Shown here: positions 43,804 to 53,814 of the stretch, piece by piece
Layout of the letters: the number at the start of each line of letters is the position of its first letter
Numbering within the stretch: position 1 is the stretch's first letter
NCBI RefSeq assembly: GCF_001922345.1
Contig: NZ_CP018812.1
Coordinates: 930,001 to 994,000, forward strand
DNA length: 64,000 bases
Direction: 5' to 3'
Source: Paraburkholderia sp. SOS3
GTDB lineage: Bacteria; Pseudomonadota; Gammaproteobacteria; Burkholderiales; Burkholderiaceae
The notes under the pieces: model-generated
The model's database searches: none
What the model was told of the DNA's origin: nothing
Seen by the model: the letters and a program-made list of their open reading frames with translations, nothing else
Made by a program: the position numbers and the translations under genes

Positions 43804-45387
43804 ATGAAAAAAAACCTTTCGATTCGATCCTGTCTGACCTTGATGGTGGTTGCGTTCGCAATTACGTTGGTGATTGGTGCGGCCATCGGTCTTTTCGCAC
43901 TGCGCTCGGAAAACCAGGCGCTGCAACAAACGTACACCGTCGATACACCGGCCATTGCTAACCTGGAAAACAGCGCCGGCCAACTATTGCGGCTGCGCCT
44001 TGCGCTTGCCACCTATGCATCGCTGACCGACCTTCACGATGCAAAGGGCGCGGAGGCGGTGCTCAAGCGCTCGGACAACTATCTCGAGATTTCGAATGAC
44101 AAGCTGAAGAAATTCCTCGGTGCCGCCGTCGATAGCGACGAAGCGCGCAATCGGATTCAGCTGATGCAGACCGCACGCGATACGTTGCTGAAGGAAGGCG
44201 TCGAGCCTGGTCTCGCCGCGTTGCGTGCGGGCGATCGCGACGCATTCCTGCAGATTCAGGCGTACAAGCTCCCGAAGCTCTATAGCGCGTTCGAAAAGGC
44301 CATGCTGTCGGTCGAAAAAGTGCAACTCGACCAGGGCGAGGATCGTTACCGCAAGGCGCAGGATCAGTTCCAGCTCGTGATGACGCTCGTCGCGCTCGGG
44401 CTGGCGGCAGCGCTTGCGCTGGGGTGGCTCATGCGCCTCGTGCTGCTGAGGGCAATCGTTAAACCCGCCGATGCGGCGGTCGCGCACTTCGAGCGGATTT
44501 CGGCGGGCGATCTGGGCGGCAATATCGTCGTCGAGAGTACGAACGAGATGGGCGTTTTGACAGCCGCTTTAAAGCGTATGCAGGAGTCGCTGATCTCGAC
44601 AGTCGGCGATGTGCGCAGCGGCGTACAATCGATTCACACTGGCGTGAGCGAAATTGCAGCGGGCAATTCGAATTTGTCGCAGCGCACCGAACAGCAGGCC
44701 GCTTCGCTCGAAGAGACCGTTGCGAGCATCGAGGAACTCGCCGCGACGCTCAAGCAGACGGCCGACAACGCAAAGGTCGCGAGCTCGCTTGCGACGGGGG
44801 CATCGTCGCTGGCGAGCCAGGGCGGCGACCTCACGCGCGATGTGGTCGGCGCGATGGAAAACATCGTCAGCGACTCGCACAAGATCGGCGACATCGTCGG
44901 CGTGATCGAAGGCATTGCATTCCAGACGAATATTCTCGCGCTCAACGCGGCCGTCGAAGCGGCGCGGGCCGGTGAGAATGGCCGTGGTTTTGCGGTCGTT
45001 GCGAGCGAAGTGCGGTCGCTTGCACAGCGTAGCGCTTCGGCAGCGAAGGAAATCAAGGATCTGATCGGCGAATCGACGGGACGTATCGAATCGGGCGCCA
45101 CGTTAGTGACGCGCTCGGGCGATACGATGCGCGAGATTCTCGAATCGATCACGCGCGTGAGCGCCATCATGAGCGAGATCGAAACCGCATCGTCGGAGCA
45201 AAGCGCGGGCATTGGGCAGATCAATATCGCGATCGCGCAGATGGATCAGGTTACGCAGCAGAATGCGGCTCTGGTTGAAGAGGCCGCGGCTGCTGCGGGC
45301 GCGCTCGAAGATCAGGCGAACCGGTTGAATGCGGCGGTGGCGATATTCGAGCTGGGCGGGGCGACGGCGGGCGCGGTACGTCGCTAA
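43804..45387 (+). CDS. Methyl-accepting chemotaxis protein
   Basis: Chemoreceptor of 527 aa. TM1 at about 11-33, periplasmic four-helix-bundle-type sensor (about 34-190), TM2 at about 190-214 and a HAMP domain (about 215-268). The signalling domain has the hairpin tip [20 protein letters not shown] and the adaptation segments [20 protein letters not shown] and [20 protein letters not shown]. There is no C-terminal pentapeptide for CheR docking. No strong RBS precedes ATG 43804; a better AAGGAG lies further upstream at 43756. It is a single gene, closed by a hairpin at 45393-45423. Confidence 0.93.
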   Translation: MKKNLSIRSCLTLMVVAFAITLVIGAAIGLFALRSENQALQQTYTVDTPAIANLENSAGQLLRLRLALATYASLTDLHDAKGAEAVLKRSDNYLEISNDKLKKFLGAAVDSDEARNRIQLMQTARDTLLKEGVEPGLAALRAGDRDAFLQIQAYKLPKLYSAFEKAMLSVEKVQLDQGEDRYRKAQDQFQLVMTLVALGLAAALALGWLMRLVLLRAIVKPADAAVAHFERISAGDLGGNIVVESTNEMGVLTAALKRMQESLISTVGDVRSGVQSIHTGVSEIAAGNSNLSQRTEQQAASLEETVASIEELAATLKQTADNAKVASSLATGASSLASQGGDLTRDVVGAMENIVSDSHKIGDIVGVIEGIAFQTNILALNAAVEAARAGENGRGFAVVASEVRSLAQRSASAAKEIKDLIGESTGRIESGATLVTRSGDTMREILESITRVSAIMSEIETASSEQSAGIGQINIAIAQMDQVTQQNAALVEEAAAAAGALEDQANRLNAAVAIFELGGATAGAVRR

Positions 45388-45392
45388 CCTTA

Positions 45393-45423
45393 CTCGCGCG
45401 CCGGCTTCTTGCGGGCGCGCGAG
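45393..45423. terminator. Hairpin in the gap between the chemoreceptor and tonB genes
   Basis: A perfect 10-bp stem CTCGCGCGCC/GGCGCGCGAG with an 11-nt loop lies between converging genes. There is no T tract on either strand, but the stem is strong and the position fits bidirectional termination. Confidence 0.5.
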
Positions 45424-45484
45424 CATCCGGATCGGCGCAAGGCAGCAAAATCGCTGCCGTTGCGCCACGCGTCGCGTCGCGATG

Positions 45485-46255
45485 CTACTCGTCATCGGAC
45501 GCAGTCGTCTTGAACGAAAACTCGACTTCGCCCACATAAGGCTCGGCGTTCTTTTCGCACTTGTACGCGCGTCCCGCCGCGATCACAGCCTGATTGAACA
45601 CGGAGGTCGGCGGCGTGACCCGCACGATCTTCACGTCGCCGACAGTACCATCCGTGTTGATTGCTAGATGCGCGATCACATCGGCGGAAATGCCTTCCTG
45701 AAGCGCCTTCCGCGGGATTTGCGGCTGCACCGACTGGCAATGGCCGCGTCCATCGACGACGCCATGCAGGGCCGGCGCGGGGGCCGGCGCCGCCGGCGCG
45801 GCGGCGGCAGTCGGTGTGGACGGAGCCGACGTCGCAGGCGCCGTCGCGAGCGCAGGTGCGTTCTGCGTGGGGTTGGCGGTTGCCGGAATCATCGCCTCCT
45901 TCGGTGCCGGCGCGGGCTTGGCGGGCGGCGGCTTGGGCGTCGGTAACGGCTTCGGCTGCACGGTCTTCGGCACGGGCTTGCGCGGTTCAGGAGGAGCGGG
46001 CGGCGGCTCCAGCTTCTTGACTTCGGGCGGAGGCGGCGGCGCGATCTGTACGCGCATTTCCTTCGGCGGCGGCGGAGGTTCCTGCTGGAACTTCACGTGC
46101 GACAGACCCGTGACAAGCAGCACTTCGACGAGCAGTGCAACGCCGACAGCGGTTTTCATCGAGAGACCGTGATGACGCGCGGGCGCGGACGATGCCCAGA
46201 GTGCGCCGTTCAAAGGCCGTTGCGGATCGTTCATATCGAGGGCCGGCGCGTTCAT
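45485..46255 (-). CDS. tonB: TonB family energy-transducing protein
   Basis: A 256-aa TonB. The N-terminus is cytosolic, TM at about 33-52 (MKTAVGVALLVEVLLVTGLS), then a long periplasmic Pro-rich spacer (EPPPPPKEMRVQIAPPPPP and Pro/Lys repeats to about 115, then Ala/Pro-rich to about 160). The C-terminal receptor-contact domain (about 168-250) contains GISADVIAHLAINTDGTVGD and a final EFSFKTTASDDE. Cys residues occur in GHCQSVQPQ and YKCEKN. The gene overlaps exbD by ATGA and is last of exbB-exbD-tonB, facing away from the TonB-dependent receptor it probably powers. Confidence 0.9.
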   Translation of the reverse strand: MNAPALDMNDPQRPLNGALWASSAPARHHGLSMKTAVGVALLVEVLLVTGLSHVKFQQEPPPPPKEMRVQIAPPPPPEVKKLEPPPAPPEPRKPVPKTVQPKPLPTPKPPPAKPAPAPKEAMIPATANPTQNAPALATAPATSAPSTPTAAAAPAAPAPAPALHGVVDGRGHCQSVQPQIPRKALQEGISADVIAHLAINTDGTVGDVKIVRVTPPTSVFNQAVIAAGRAYKCEKNAEPYVGEVEFSFKTTASDDE

Positions 46256-46671
46256 GTCGTCGGATTCGTTGCCAATGCAACCGAACTGATGCCCGCCGCG
46301 CGCACCAGGTCCATCACCTTGACGATGTTCTTGTAGCTCGTGCCTTCATCGCCCGCGATTGCGACGTCGACCTTCTTCGCGTCGTGCACAAGCCCTTGCA
46401 AATGCGCCGTGAGCTCTTCGGGCGTGATTTCCTTTGCATCGAGATAAAGCTGATCGGTCTTCGTGACGCCGATCGATACCTTTACCGTTTGCTGCAATTG
46501 CTCGGCCGTACTCGATTGCGGCAGATCGAGCTTGATGCCCGCGCCCTGGATCATCCTCAGCGTCGCGAGCATGAAGAACACGAGCAGGAACATCATGATG
46601 TCGATCATCGGAATGATCTCGATGCGGGCCTTCTCTTCGCCGCCGAGATAGTGACTGCGATGGTTACGCAT
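46252..46671 (-). CDS. exbD: ExbD/TolR biopolymer transport protein
   Basis: A 139-aa proton-channel subunit with one TM (IEIIPMIDIMMFLLVFFMLA) carrying the conserved membrane Asp in PMIDIMMF (about residue 25). The periplasmic domain (about 50-139) ends ALATNPTT. It couples the proton gradient to TonB together with ExbB. It lies 21 nt after exbB and overlaps tonB by 4 nt. Confidence 0.92.
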   Translation of the reverse strand: MRNHRSHYLGGEEKARIEIIPMIDIMMFLLVFFMLATLRMIQGAGIKLDLPQSSTAEQLQQTVKVSIGVTKTDQLYLDAKEITPEELTAHLQGLVHDAKKVDVAIAGDEGTSYKNIVKVMDLVRAAGISSVALATNPTT

Positions 46672-46692
46672 GATTCTGTCCTCCGGCGTCGG

Positions 46693-47304
46693 TCAGGCGG
46701 CGAAGCGCGAGACCAGCAACGACTTGATCAGGTCGAACTGATTGACCGTCATGCGGATGCGCTTGTTGAAGTAGTTGAGGAAGACCACGCAGATAATCGC
46801 GATCGTCAGCCCGCAGGCCGTCGCAGTGAGGGCGTGGCCAATGCCGCCCGTTACGCCGTTCGGGTTCGCCGTGCCGCTCGTGCCGAGCACGTTGAACGAT
46901 TCGACCATGCCGACGATCGTGCCGAGCAGGCCGAGCAGCGGCCCGAGCGTGACAGCGGTGTCGAGAATCCACAGATTGCGGTCGAGGCGCGGTAGCTGGA
47001 ACATGATCGTCTCTTCGATCTCGCGTTCGACCAGCGCTTCGCTTTTACCCTTCGCTTTCATCGCCGATCTGACGAGTTCGGCCTGTACGGTCCGGCTGTA
47101 GTGATCTGCAACCTTGGCAGCATCGTCAAGATTGCTCGCATCGACGAGCTTCAGGTCGTGTTCGAGCGTGTGGCCGGCGCGCACCGCCCGCGAAAAGAAC
47201 ACGAAGCGTTCGATGATGATGGCAATGCCAATCAGAAAGATGAAGGCGAGCAGGGGGATCAGACCCATCGACTGGATCGAGTAGGTGATAAGCGTGTTCA
47301 GCAC
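46693..47304 (-). CDS. exbB: ExbB/MotA/TolQ-family proton channel protein
   Basis: A 203-aa membrane protein. I set a GTG start at 47304 because AGGAG lies 6-10 nt upstream and the protein then begins MLNTLITYSIQSMGLIPLLA with TM1; the upstream extension is not homologous. TM2 and TM3 (about 100-125 and 145-170) contain LDTAVTLGPLLGLLGTIVGM and GGIGHALTATACGLTIAIIC, the family signature with the channel Thr. First gene of the exbB-exbD-tonB operon, transcribed from the long AT-rich gap to its right. Confidence 0.9.
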   Translation of the reverse strand: MLNTLITYSIQSMGLIPLLAFIFLIGIAIIIERFVFFSRAVRAGHTLEHDLKLVDASNLDDAAKVADHYSRTVQAELVRSAMKAKGKSEALVEREIEETIMFQLPRLDRNLWILDTAVTLGPLLGLLGTIVGMVESFNVLGTSGTANPNGVTGGIGHALTATACGLTIAIICVVFLNYFNKRIRMTVNQFDLIKSLLVSRFAA

Positions 47305-48334
47305 TGCGGACTCCTGTTGGAACAAATCGGCCGTTGCATGACGGCGGGGTTTCTCGTTGTCGGTTCCCTTTTGGGTGGCCGGCTCAAAAGCGTCGCGAGC
47401 AATGCAAGGGGCGTACCAGCGAAGCGCGGCGGCGATGGGCCGGGACGTGCGAAGCGGACTTGCGTCACCGTCGGAAGCACGTAGCCACGGGCCTTGGCGA
47501 ACGATGGAATGCGGAAAGCATCGCTTTAAAGCACGCTCTTGCAAGCGCAAATGGCAGATCGAAGCGAGGTCATGAATCGGGGCGTAAATAGAGTTTAGTG
47601 AGTTGGCGTACGTGATTTAAGCCATTCACGGTACTGACTTGGTGCCAACGTATAAAACTGCAGTTGCATGGTGCAAACCAGTTATTGAAGTAGACAAGTT
47701 TCTTACAAATATTTTAATAAGAAAGCTTGCTAAAATAATGATAATAATCCGTGGAGACCTTGCTGCGTATGGCTAAACAACGAAATGTGACAATACGTTT
47801 ACAAGTTTTTCTTTCGGTATATTTCTGCTCTCTTTCGGTGAATTAATGCGTATTCGATTATCCGGGAATGAATGCACCGCTTTGAATTAACTCGCATTTG
47901 TCAGGTGCGGATAACGCACCATTGCGTGAAATAGACTAAACGCTCTAACACCCGATTTTCTCATCACCTTTATCGCGTCTTGTGTTAAACGCGCGAGCGT
48001 GAGTCGGCGCTTTATCGACCACGCTGCGAATCGCTTACGAAAGCGCGATCAATCAATCACTTGCGTGCAAATCAATAGTTCGCGACGAGGTCGTTGCGCG
48101 TGCAACCACTTTCACTTGGCATGCGTCCTGCTTCCGCTGCGCTCGCTTTAAAAGCCAGGGCGCGCCCGACACGATCGGCAAGGCGTTCTGGACGGGACGT
48201 GCGAGACCAGGGATCAGTACCGGCGGCGACGAACTCGCTGACCACATCGGACATCGCACGGCCGCGCAGCGCGCGACTCGCGCGCTGCGCGGATCGTTCA
48301 ATGAAGGTCGCCTCTACGATAAGCAGGAGAGCAA
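47305..48334. other. Long intergenic control region between exbB and the TonB-dependent receptor
   Basis: 1030 nt without a credible gene; short frames here lack RBS and family similarity. The middle part (about 47600-48000) is clearly richer in A+T than its surroundings. It holds TTGCA-TGG-TGCAA (47664-47676), GGTGCG-GATAA-CGCACC (47904-47920) and a weak Fur-box-like ATAATGATAAT stretch. It must contain both divergent promoters, long leader RNAs or a small RNA. Confidence 0.6.
47736..47754. promoter_or_regulatory. Weak Fur-box-like sequence
   Basis: AAATAATGATAATAATCC in this stretch matches about 13 of 19 positions of the classical Fur consensus GATAATGATAATCATTATC, mainly in the left half. 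It lies about 430 nt before exbB and 580 nt before the receptor, so control of either gene is uncertain. Confidence 0.25.
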
Positions 48335-51022
48335 GTGAAAAAGAAGAAACTGGTCTCGGCGATGACGAGAATCATAGGTGCCGAGCTCATGTTGTCCGCG
48401 GTGTGCATTCCGGCAGCGTATGCGCAAAGCCAGCCGGATACCGCGTCCGCTCCCGCAGCAGCGGCAAGCGGCACACCGGCCGCGACGGCGCCGGTCAGCA
48501 AACTGGAAAAGGTGGAAGTAACCGGCTCGCTGATCCGCACGTCCGACAAGGTCGGGAATATCGAAGTCCAAACCATCACGCCCAAGGAAATAGAGCAAAG
48601 CGGCTATACGACGGTGGCTGATTTCTTGCGCGGTATGGCAGCGAACTCGGCGAGCAGCTGGTCGCAATCGACGATGAACAGCACCGCGCCCGGCGGCGCT
48701 GGCATCGCGTTGCGGGGTTTGAGCGAGAAATATACGCTCGTCCTCGTCGACGGTCAGCGCGTTGCGAACTACGCGGTGCCGGTGAACTTCACCGATACGT
48801 TCTTCGACGTCAATGCGATTCCGCTCAACATTGTCGACCATATCGAAGTGGTGAAGACAGGCGCGGTGTCCGAGTATGGCTCGGACGCGATCGCCGGCGT
48901 CGTAAACATCATCACGAAGAAGAATTTCCAGGGGCTCGAGATTAGCGGCCAAGCCGGCAAGACGCAGCATCCGGGCGACGGTCAGGGGCAGCTCAGCGTG
49001 CTCGGCGGCTTCGGCGATCTGAACTCGGACCGCTACAACATCACGGCGGCCGCGAGCTGGTATCGCGATTCCGGTTCGACGCTCGGCGATCGTTCGATGA
49101 CCGCAAATCAGGATTTCTCGCAGTTTCCGGGTGGCCACGCAGGTCCGCTCGGTCCTAACCAGCAGTCGAACTGGCAACTCGCCGACGGTAGCACCGTCCC
49201 GATCAATCCGTGTCCGCCGGGCACGAACTCCAACGGCGATGTGTGCGTGCACAACCCGGCGTCGCAGACCTCGCTGATTCCGGCGACGACGCGCTGGAAC
49301 GCGAAAGTGCACGGTGCGTTCAAGGTCGACGACAACACGCAGGCGTATGGCGACCTGTGGTTCAGCCGCGACGAGACGATCCAGCTGCAAGGCCCGGCCG
49401 CGATCAGCAGCCTGTCGAACGTGTTCAATCCGGCAACGGGCTCGGTGTCGCCGCTCGATCGAACGGTCGCGGCGACCAATCCGTTCAACCCGTTTGGCGT
49501 GCCGACCGCGATCAACTATACGTTCCCGGACCATACGATCGTGGCCGACACCGTATCGACGTTCTGGAAGGCATCGACCGGCGTGAAAGGCTCGTTCACG
49601 ACGCCGAAGGTCGGCGACTGGGACTGGCAGGTCGACTATGGACATTCGCAGAGCACGGTCGATACGAGTTACGCGAATGAACTCAATGTGGCCGGCGTGC
49701 AGAACATCCTCGCCAATGGGATCTTCAATTTCGCGAATCCGGCCGCAACGCCAAACGGCACGGCGGGGCTCTTCTCGCAGGACGACCAGCAGGCGATCTC
49801 GAAGCTCGACGACGTTACCGCGAAGATGTCGACGGGCAACCTGTTCACGCTGCCTACCGGCAATATCGGACTTGGCCTCGGCACCGAATTCCGCCACGAA
49901 AGCTCGGTAATCAATCCGCGCACACTGTCTTCGCAAGGCATCGTGACGCCGGCGCAGGTGCAGACTGTCGACGGTTCACGCAATGTCGCGGCTGTCTACT
50001 ACCAGGTCGAAATTCCGATTTTGCACAACCTGACGTTTACGCAGTCGGGCCGCTATGACCACTATAGCGATTTCGGCGGTGCGTTCTCGCCGAACTTCGC
50101 GTTGCGCTTCCAGCCCGTCCAGGCGTTTACGACATACGCGTCATATAGCCGCGGCTTCCGTGCGCCGACGCTGGTCGAGAACTCACAGGCAGCCTATCTC
50201 GCTCACCAGAACCTCAGCGATCCGAACGACCCGAGCGGAACGCCGACGACGCACTTCACAACCGAGCGAATCAACGGCAACCCCGATCTGCAGCCCGAGC
50301 GCACGAAGAACTACAACATCGGCTTCGAACTGTCACCGGACCGGTCGACCGATATCGGCGCGGCGTTCTACAAGATTCACATCGACGGCGTGATCGGCAC
50401 GAACGATCCGAACGCGATATTGCAGGCGAACGATCCGTCAGTGGTGGTCCGCAATCCGGACGGGACGATCAGCTTCATCAACCAGCAATACGTGAACCTC
50501 GGTTCGCTCGATACCGACGGCTTCGATTTCAACTTCCGCAAGTCGCTCGGCACGAAGTACGGCACGTTCACGCTCGCGGGCGATTGGGCATACGTGTGGC
50601 ACTTCAAGCTCAATTCGCCGGGCCAGCCGACACAGGATTTCGCCGGCAACAACTTTGCGTTCCTGCAGCCGTTCGGCGCGAGCAACCCGCGCTGGAAGGG
50701 TAATACGAGTCTGAGCTGGGACTACCGGAAGTTTACGACCACGCTTACGTGGCAGTACACGGGCCCGTATACGAACGCGGTGGCCGAGGAGTTCGGCGAT
50801 GGCGGCACGCTGTCGGTCGCGTCGTATAGCCAGTTCAACCTGCTGGCGACCTACACGGGCTTCAAGCACTGGACGATCTACGGCGGCATCACGAACCTGT
50901 TCGACCGCTCGCCGCCGTTCGACGTCGAATGGCAGTCGTATCCGGACATTACCGGTTACGACCAGTCGCTGTATACCGATATGGGCCGGACTTTCCAGAT
51001 TGGTGCGACGTATCGCTTCTGA
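48335..51022 (+). CDS. TonB-dependent outer-membrane receptor
   Basis: An 895-aa receptor. GTG start at 48335 with AGGAGA 5 nt upstream; signal peptide with KKKK n-region ending AYAQSQ. After an Ala/Pro-rich linker comes the TonB box region KLEKVEVTGSLIRTSDKVGN, then the plug (about 60-190) with GIALRGLSEKYTLVLVDGQR and EYGSDAIAGVVNIITKK. The 22-strand barrel closes with MGRTFQIGATYRF, terminal Phe. A loop around residue 290 has a Cys pair (PCPPGTNSNGDVC) likely to be disulfide-bonded. It is divergent from exbB-exbD-tonB and is followed by a peptide ABC transporter, suggesting a peptide-like ligand. Confidence 0.92.
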   Translation: MKKKKLVSAMTRIIGAELMLSAVCIPAAYAQSQPDTASAPAAAASGTPAATAPVSKLEKVEVTGSLIRTSDKVGNIEVQTITPKEIEQSGYTTVADFLRGMAANSASSWSQSTMNSTAPGGAGIALRGLSEKYTLVLVDGQRVANYAVPVNFTDTFFDVNAIPLNIVDHIEVVKTGAVSEYGSDAIAGVVNIITKKNFQGLEISGQAGKTQHPGDGQGQLSVLGGFGDLNSDRYNITAAASWYRDSGSTLGDRSMTANQDFSQFPGGHAGPLGPNQQSNWQLADGSTVPINPCPPGTNSNGDVCVHNPASQTSLIPATTRWNAKVHGAFKVDDNTQAYGDLWFSRDETIQLQGPAAISSLSNVFNPATGSVSPLDRTVAATNPFNPFGVPTAINYTFPDHTIVADTVSTFWKASTGVKGSFTTPKVGDWDWQVDYGHSQSTVDTSYANELNVAGVQNILANGIFNFANPAATPNGTAGLFSQDDQQAISKLDDVTAKMSTGNLFTLPTGNIGLGLGTEFRHESSVINPRTLSSQGIVTPAQVQTVDGSRNVAAVYYQVEIPILHNLTFTQSGRYDHYSDFGGAFSPNFALRFQPVQAFTTYASYSRGFRAPTLVENSQAAYLAHQNLSDPNDPSGTPTTHFTTERINGNPDLQPERTKNYNIGFELSPDRSTDIGAAFYKIHIDGVIGTNDPNAILQANDPSVVVRNPDGTISFINQQYVNLGSLDTDGFDFNFRKSLGTKYGTFTLAGDWAYVWHFKLNSPGQPTQDFAGNNFAFLQPFGASNPRWKGNTSLSWDYRKFTTTLTWQYTGPYTNAVAEEFGDGGTLSVASYSQFNLLATYTGFKHWTIYGGITNLFDRSPPFDVEWQSYPDITGYDQSLYTDMGRTFQIGATYRF

Positions 51023-51138
51023 ACATAGCGTTTCGAATCGCCGGCATGCAGTGCGCCGGTGGCAGTGCCGCTGTGATGTAGATGGTGATGTGGTCTCCTC
51101 TCGTTCCTTCTGCTTGTGCTTCGGATGAAGGGGCTTGG

Positions 51139-51169
51139 CGGCGGTGCTGCGCGCACCGCCGGTTTTTTT
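51139..51169 (+). terminator. Rho-independent terminator after the receptor gene
   Basis: CGGCGGTGC-TGCGC-GCACCGCCG is a perfect 9-bp stem followed by seven T. It separates the receptor transcript from the oligopeptide transporter operon, whose first gene begins 57 nt later. Confidence 0.9.
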
Positions 51170-51226
51170 GTTCGATGTGACCGGATCGACGTGGGCGCGC
51201 AGCATGGTCCGTTTGTGGAGTTCCCG

Positions 51227-52855
51227 TTGAAATCGCCAAAGAATCTGCAGCTATTGCTTGCGACGGCGCTCGGCGCCCTCGTCGTTTCGTTCGCCGGCCG
51301 TGCGCCGGCTGCCACGGTTCCCGCCGGCGTGACGCTCGCGGCGCAGCAGGAAATGACGCGCGATGCGCAGTCGGAGGTCGAGTCGCTCGATCCCGCGCAT
51401 ATCGAGACCGTCATTGCCAATACGATCGGTTGCGATCTGTTCGAAGGTTTGACGCGCGTCGACGCGGCGGGCAATGTCGTGCCCGGCGTCGCGCAATCGT
51501 GGACGCGCACCGCGCCCGATACCTGGGTCTTCAAACTGCGTCACGATGCACGCTGGAGCAACGGCCAGCCTGTCACGGCGGCCGACTTTATCTATGGGTG
51601 GCAGCGCAATGCCGATCCGAAGACCGGCTCGAAATACACGATCCTCGTTGAGTTCGTGAAGAACGCGAAGGCGATTGTGGCAGGCAAGGCCGCGCCGTCC
51701 ACGCTCGGCGTGCGCGCGCCCGACCCGTATACGCTCGAAGTGAAGACCGAAACGCCCGTGTCGTTCTTTCCCGATGTGGTGGCGAAGTCGAACATGGTGC
51801 CCGTCAATCGCGATGTCGTAGCGAAATTCGGCGATGCCTGGACGCGCCCCGGCAATATGGTGAGCAATGGCGCGTATGTGCTTTCGGACTGGCAGCCGAA
51901 CAACCATATCGTGCTGGTCAAGAACGACAGGTATTGGGACGCGCGCAACGTGCAGATCACCAAGGTGACTTACCTGCCGATCGAAAGCGACGAAACCTCG
52001 CTGCGAATGTATCAGGCGGGGCAGTTCGACTTTACGTACTCGATTCCGTCGGGCGTTTATGCTCAGCTCAGCAAGCAGTTCGGCAGCGAACTGAAGCCCG
52101 GACTCGCGCTCGGCACTTATTACTACAATCTGAACAACAAGGACCCGGCATTGCGCGACAAGCGGGTGCGGCAGGCCTTGTCGATGGTGATCGACCGCGA
52201 GTTGCTGACCTCGAAGCTCATACAGTCGGGAGAACTGCCCGCGTACGGTCTTGTCGTGAAGGGTACGAAGGGCGCCGAACCGTTCAAGCCCGACTGGGCG
52301 TCCTGGCCGATGCAAAAGCGCGTTGACTATGCACGCGGCCTGATGAAGGACGCGGGCTACGGCGACGCAAAACCGCTGACGCTTACGCTCACGTACAACA
52401 CGAACGATCGCCACAAGAAGATTGCGCTGTTCGTTTCGTCCGAATGGCGCACGAAACTCGGCGTCAACGTGAAGCTGGAAAACGTCGAATACAAGGTTCT
52501 GCTCAAGATGCGCCATGACGGCAAGACGCAGGTTGCCCGCAATGGCTGGTTCCTCGACTACAACGATGCGATATCGTTCCTCGACCTCGTTCGTTGCAAT
52601 AGTCCGCAGAACGATGAGAATTACTGCAATCCCCAGGTGGATGCGCTGATCGAGCAAGGCAACGAGCAGATCGACGATGCGAAACGCACCGCGCTCCTCA
52701 CCCAGGCTCACGCGCTTGCGATGAGCGACTATCCGGTCATTCCGCTGTACCAGTACACGACGAACCGGCTGGTCAAGTCTTATGTGGGCGGCTATACGTC
52801 GACGAACTACATCGACCAGCGCGTGACGCAGGACATGTACATCGTCAAACACTAG
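51227..52855 (+). CDS. oppA: Oligopeptide ABC transporter substrate-binding protein (OppA family)
   Basis: Periplasmic peptide-binding protein, 542 aa. I chose TTG 51227 because TGGAG lies 6 nt upstream and it yields a normal signal peptide (MKSPKNLQLLLATALGALVV, cleavage near APAATV); the open frame extends to 51116 over the terminator, which argues against a longer protein. Features: VESLDPAHIETVIANTIGCD, TWVFKLRHDARWSNGQPVTA, SNGAYVLSDWQPNNHIVLVK and VRQALSMVIDRELLT are SBP_bac_5 landmarks. First gene of oppABCDF; co-location with a TonB receptor suggests it accepts the ligand after outer-membrane passage. Confidence 0.9.
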   Translation: MKSPKNLQLLLATALGALVVSFAGRAPAATVPAGVTLAAQQEMTRDAQSEVESLDPAHIETVIANTIGCDLFEGLTRVDAAGNVVPGVAQSWTRTAPDTWVFKLRHDARWSNGQPVTAADFIYGWQRNADPKTGSKYTILVEFVKNAKAIVAGKAAPSTLGVRAPDPYTLEVKTETPVSFFPDVVAKSNMVPVNRDVVAKFGDAWTRPGNMVSNGAYVLSDWQPNNHIVLVKNDRYWDARNVQITKVTYLPIESDETSLRMYQAGQFDFTYSIPSGVYAQLSKQFGSELKPGLALGTYYYNLNNKDPALRDKRVRQALSMVIDRELLTSKLIQSGELPAYGLVVKGTKGAEPFKPDWASWPMQKRVDYARGLMKDAGYGDAKPLTLTLTYNTNDRHKKIALFVSSEWRTKLGVNVKLENVEYKVLLKMRHDGKTQVARNGWFLDYNDAISFLDLVRCNSPQNDENYCNPQVDALIEQGNEQIDDAKRTALLTQAHALAMSDYPVIPLYQYTTNRLVKSYVGGYTSTNYIDQRVTQDMYIVKH

Positions 52856-52871
52856 ACGACGAGGTGCACTG

Positions 52872-53810
52872 ATGCTCGTTTATACGCTGCGCCGTACCCT
52901 TTGGGCGATCCCGACCATTCTGGCCGTGATTACCGTCTGCTATCTGCTGCTCCATCTGACGCCGGGCGGCCCGTTCGACGCCGAACGCAAGCTGTCCGCG
53001 GCCGTGATGCAAAACCTGAACGCGAAGTATCACCTCGACGAGCCGCTATGGCGCCAGTATGTGCGTTATCTTTGCGGGCTCCTGCACGGCGACCTCGGGC
53101 CATCGTTCCGTTACAGCGACTGGAGCGTCAATGATCTCGTCCGCAAGGCGCTGCCCGTGAGTCTCGGCATCGGCGGCATCTCGGTGCCGATCGCACTCGT
53201 GCTCGGCGTCGGTTTCGGCACGCTGGCCGCAGTGCGGCGCGACAGCGCGGTCGATCATGGCGTGATGATGCTCGGCAATATCGGCAACGTCGTGCCCTCG
53301 TTCGTGCTGGGGCCGGTGCTCATCTGGGTGTTCGCGATTCTGTTGCATACCGCGAGTGGACGAGGATGGCTGCCGGCCGGCGGTTGGGGCGACGGCGCGT
53401 GGCCATACCGCGTGCTGCCCGTCGCGCTGCTCACGCTGATCAACGTAGCGACAATCGCGCGTGTGATGCGCGGCAGCATGATCGAAGTGCTCAGCGGCAA
53501 CTTCATTCGCACCGCGCGTGCGAAAGGTTTGCCGACCCGGACGATCGTGTTGCGGCATGCGATGAAGCCCGCACTGATGCCGGTCGTGTCGCTGATGGGC
53601 TCGGTATGCATCTCATCGATCACTGCCGCGATCGTCACCGAATCGGTGTTCGCTTTGCCGGGGCTCGGCCAACTCGTCGTGAACGGCGCAATCAATCGCG
53701 ACTACACGCTCGTGCTCGGCCTCGTCGTGTTGACGACGGTTGCAGCCGTCCTGTTCAATCTGCTTGTCGACCTTGCGTATGCATGGCTCGACCCGCGTAT
53801 CCGGTACTAA
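52872..53810 (+). CDS. oppB: Oligopeptide ABC transporter permease OppB
   Basis: Inner-membrane permease of 312 aa with six hydrophobic segments. It opens MLVYTLRRTLWAIPTILAVI and has the family motif LTPGGPFDAERKLS and the EAA loop FIRTARAKGLPTRTIVLRHA. It pairs with OppC; the stop at 53810 is 4 nt from the oppC start. Confidence 0.93.
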   Translation: MLVYTLRRTLWAIPTILAVITVCYLLLHLTPGGPFDAERKLSAAVMQNLNAKYHLDEPLWRQYVRYLCGLLHGDLGPSFRYSDWSVNDLVRKALPVSLGIGGISVPIALVLGVGFGTLAAVRRDSAVDHGVMMLGNIGNVVPSFVLGPVLIWVFAILLHTASGRGWLPAGGWGDGAWPYRVLPVALLTLINVATIARVMRGSMIEVLSGNFIRTARAKGLPTRTIVLRHAMKPALMPVVSLMGSVCISSITAAIVTESVFALPGLGQLVVNGAINRDYTLVLGLVVLTTVAAVLFNLLVDLAYAWLDPRIRY

Positions 53811-53814
53811 CCTC

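Noticed and set aside
47305..48334. Several short frames such as 47334-47591 and 48094-48621 (plus strand)
   Set aside because: No RBS, no recognisable family and Arg/Ser-rich composition; treated as non-coding.
48314..49936. Open frame of 540 codons on the minus strand
   Set aside because: It lies entirely opposite the TonB-dependent receptor gene, is Arg-rich with no family motifs and no RBS; a high-GC shadow.
51251..52852. Open frame of 533 codons on the minus strand
   Set aside because: Antisense shadow of oppA, without similarity or start signals.
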